Shown here in pieces: positions 5,185 to 5,333 of a stretch of DNA of 5,333 nucleotides. The stretch covers positions 1-5,333 of the forward strand of contig JAHFEC010000084.1 in assembly GCA_023248665.1 (NCBI GenBank), written 5' to 3'. Numbering within the stretch: the first letter of the stretch is position 1; every line of letters begins with the position of its first letter. Made by a program: the position numbers and the translations under genes. The notes beneath the pieces are model-generated. The model was given only the letters and a program-made list of their open reading frames with translations. It ran no database searches and was not told the origin of the DNA. Source of the stretch: Microcaldota archaeon (GTDB taxonomy: Archaea > Micrarchaeota > Micrarchaeia > Anstonellales > Anstonellaceae).

Positions 5185-5333
5185 CTAATTGATTTCTTTG
5201 ACCATCGTCCTATTCTTGCGGTCGTCGAGGTGGTCGGCCGGGCAGATGAAGGCGAAGACCAGATCCCCCCGCCCGCGCGGATTCGTGAGGCAATGGACCT
5301 CGCGGGCGCGCACGATGAGGGTGTCGCCCGGCC
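5185..5333 (-). CDS. Cupin-domain protein, C-terminal fragment cut by window edge
   Basis: The minus strand is open from the right edge to a TAG at 5185-5187, giving 48 residues. They begin PGDTLIVRAREVHCLTNPRG and continue through LVFAFICPADHLDDRK to VKEIN. The first part matches the second cupin motif (G-D-x4-P-x-G-x2-H-x3-N): the GD, His and Asn are kept, while the usual Pro and Gly are both Arg. The following hydrophobic strand ending in CPADH fits the last strand of a small single-domain cupin, in which the His would be one metal ligand. The first cupin motif lies outside the window, so ligand and activity (isomerase, dioxygenase, sugar- or metal-binding) cannot be stated. It converges on the reductase gene with a 60-base gap. 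Confidence 0.7.
   Translation of the reverse strand, partial: PGDTLIVRAREVHCLTNPRGRGDLVFAFICPADHLDDRKNRTMVKEIN

Overview
The window is a GC-rich piece of an archaeal chromosome, probably from an uncultivated lineage. Three things support this. The minus strand at the left edge encodes a DUF120-type CTP-dependent riboflavin kinase, an archaeal family. The largest plus-strand gene is a geranylgeranyl-reductase-family flavoprotein with the YxWxFP signature, typical of archaeal membrane-lipid saturation. Gene starts are preceded by TATA-like boxes about 25-40 bases upstream, with weak or no Shine-Dalgarno sequences. I cannot fix the phylum from the sequence.

Layout from left to right: (1) riboflavin kinase, minus strand, cut by the left edge with only its last residues missing; (2) a complete MarC-family six-helix membrane protein, minus strand; (3) and (4) two hypothetical proteins on the minus strand, here called B (1130-2254) and A (2251-3627), joined by a 4-base ATGA overlap, which look like diverged tandem paralogues with a lipocalin/CrtC-AttH-like architecture; (5) a 63-base divergent promoter region with a 15-base palindrome; (6) a complete geranylgeranyl reductase on the plus strand; (7) the C-terminal end of a cupin-domain protein, minus strand, cut by the right edge and convergent with the reductase. 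No RNA genes, insertion sequences, CRISPR arrays or phage genes were seen, and no intergenic gap exceeds about 130 bases.

How the genes may work together: A and B are transcribed away from the reductase across a shared control region. Lipocalin-like CrtC-family proteins act on or carry isoprenoids and other hydrophobic molecules, while the reductase saturates isoprenoid chains. A tentative reading is therefore a small isoprenoid or membrane-lipid module with A-B as an undescribed two-gene unit. Riboflavin kinase makes FMN, the precursor of the FAD the reductase needs, but that link may be coincidental. The A-B pair is the part of the window most likely to be undescribed.
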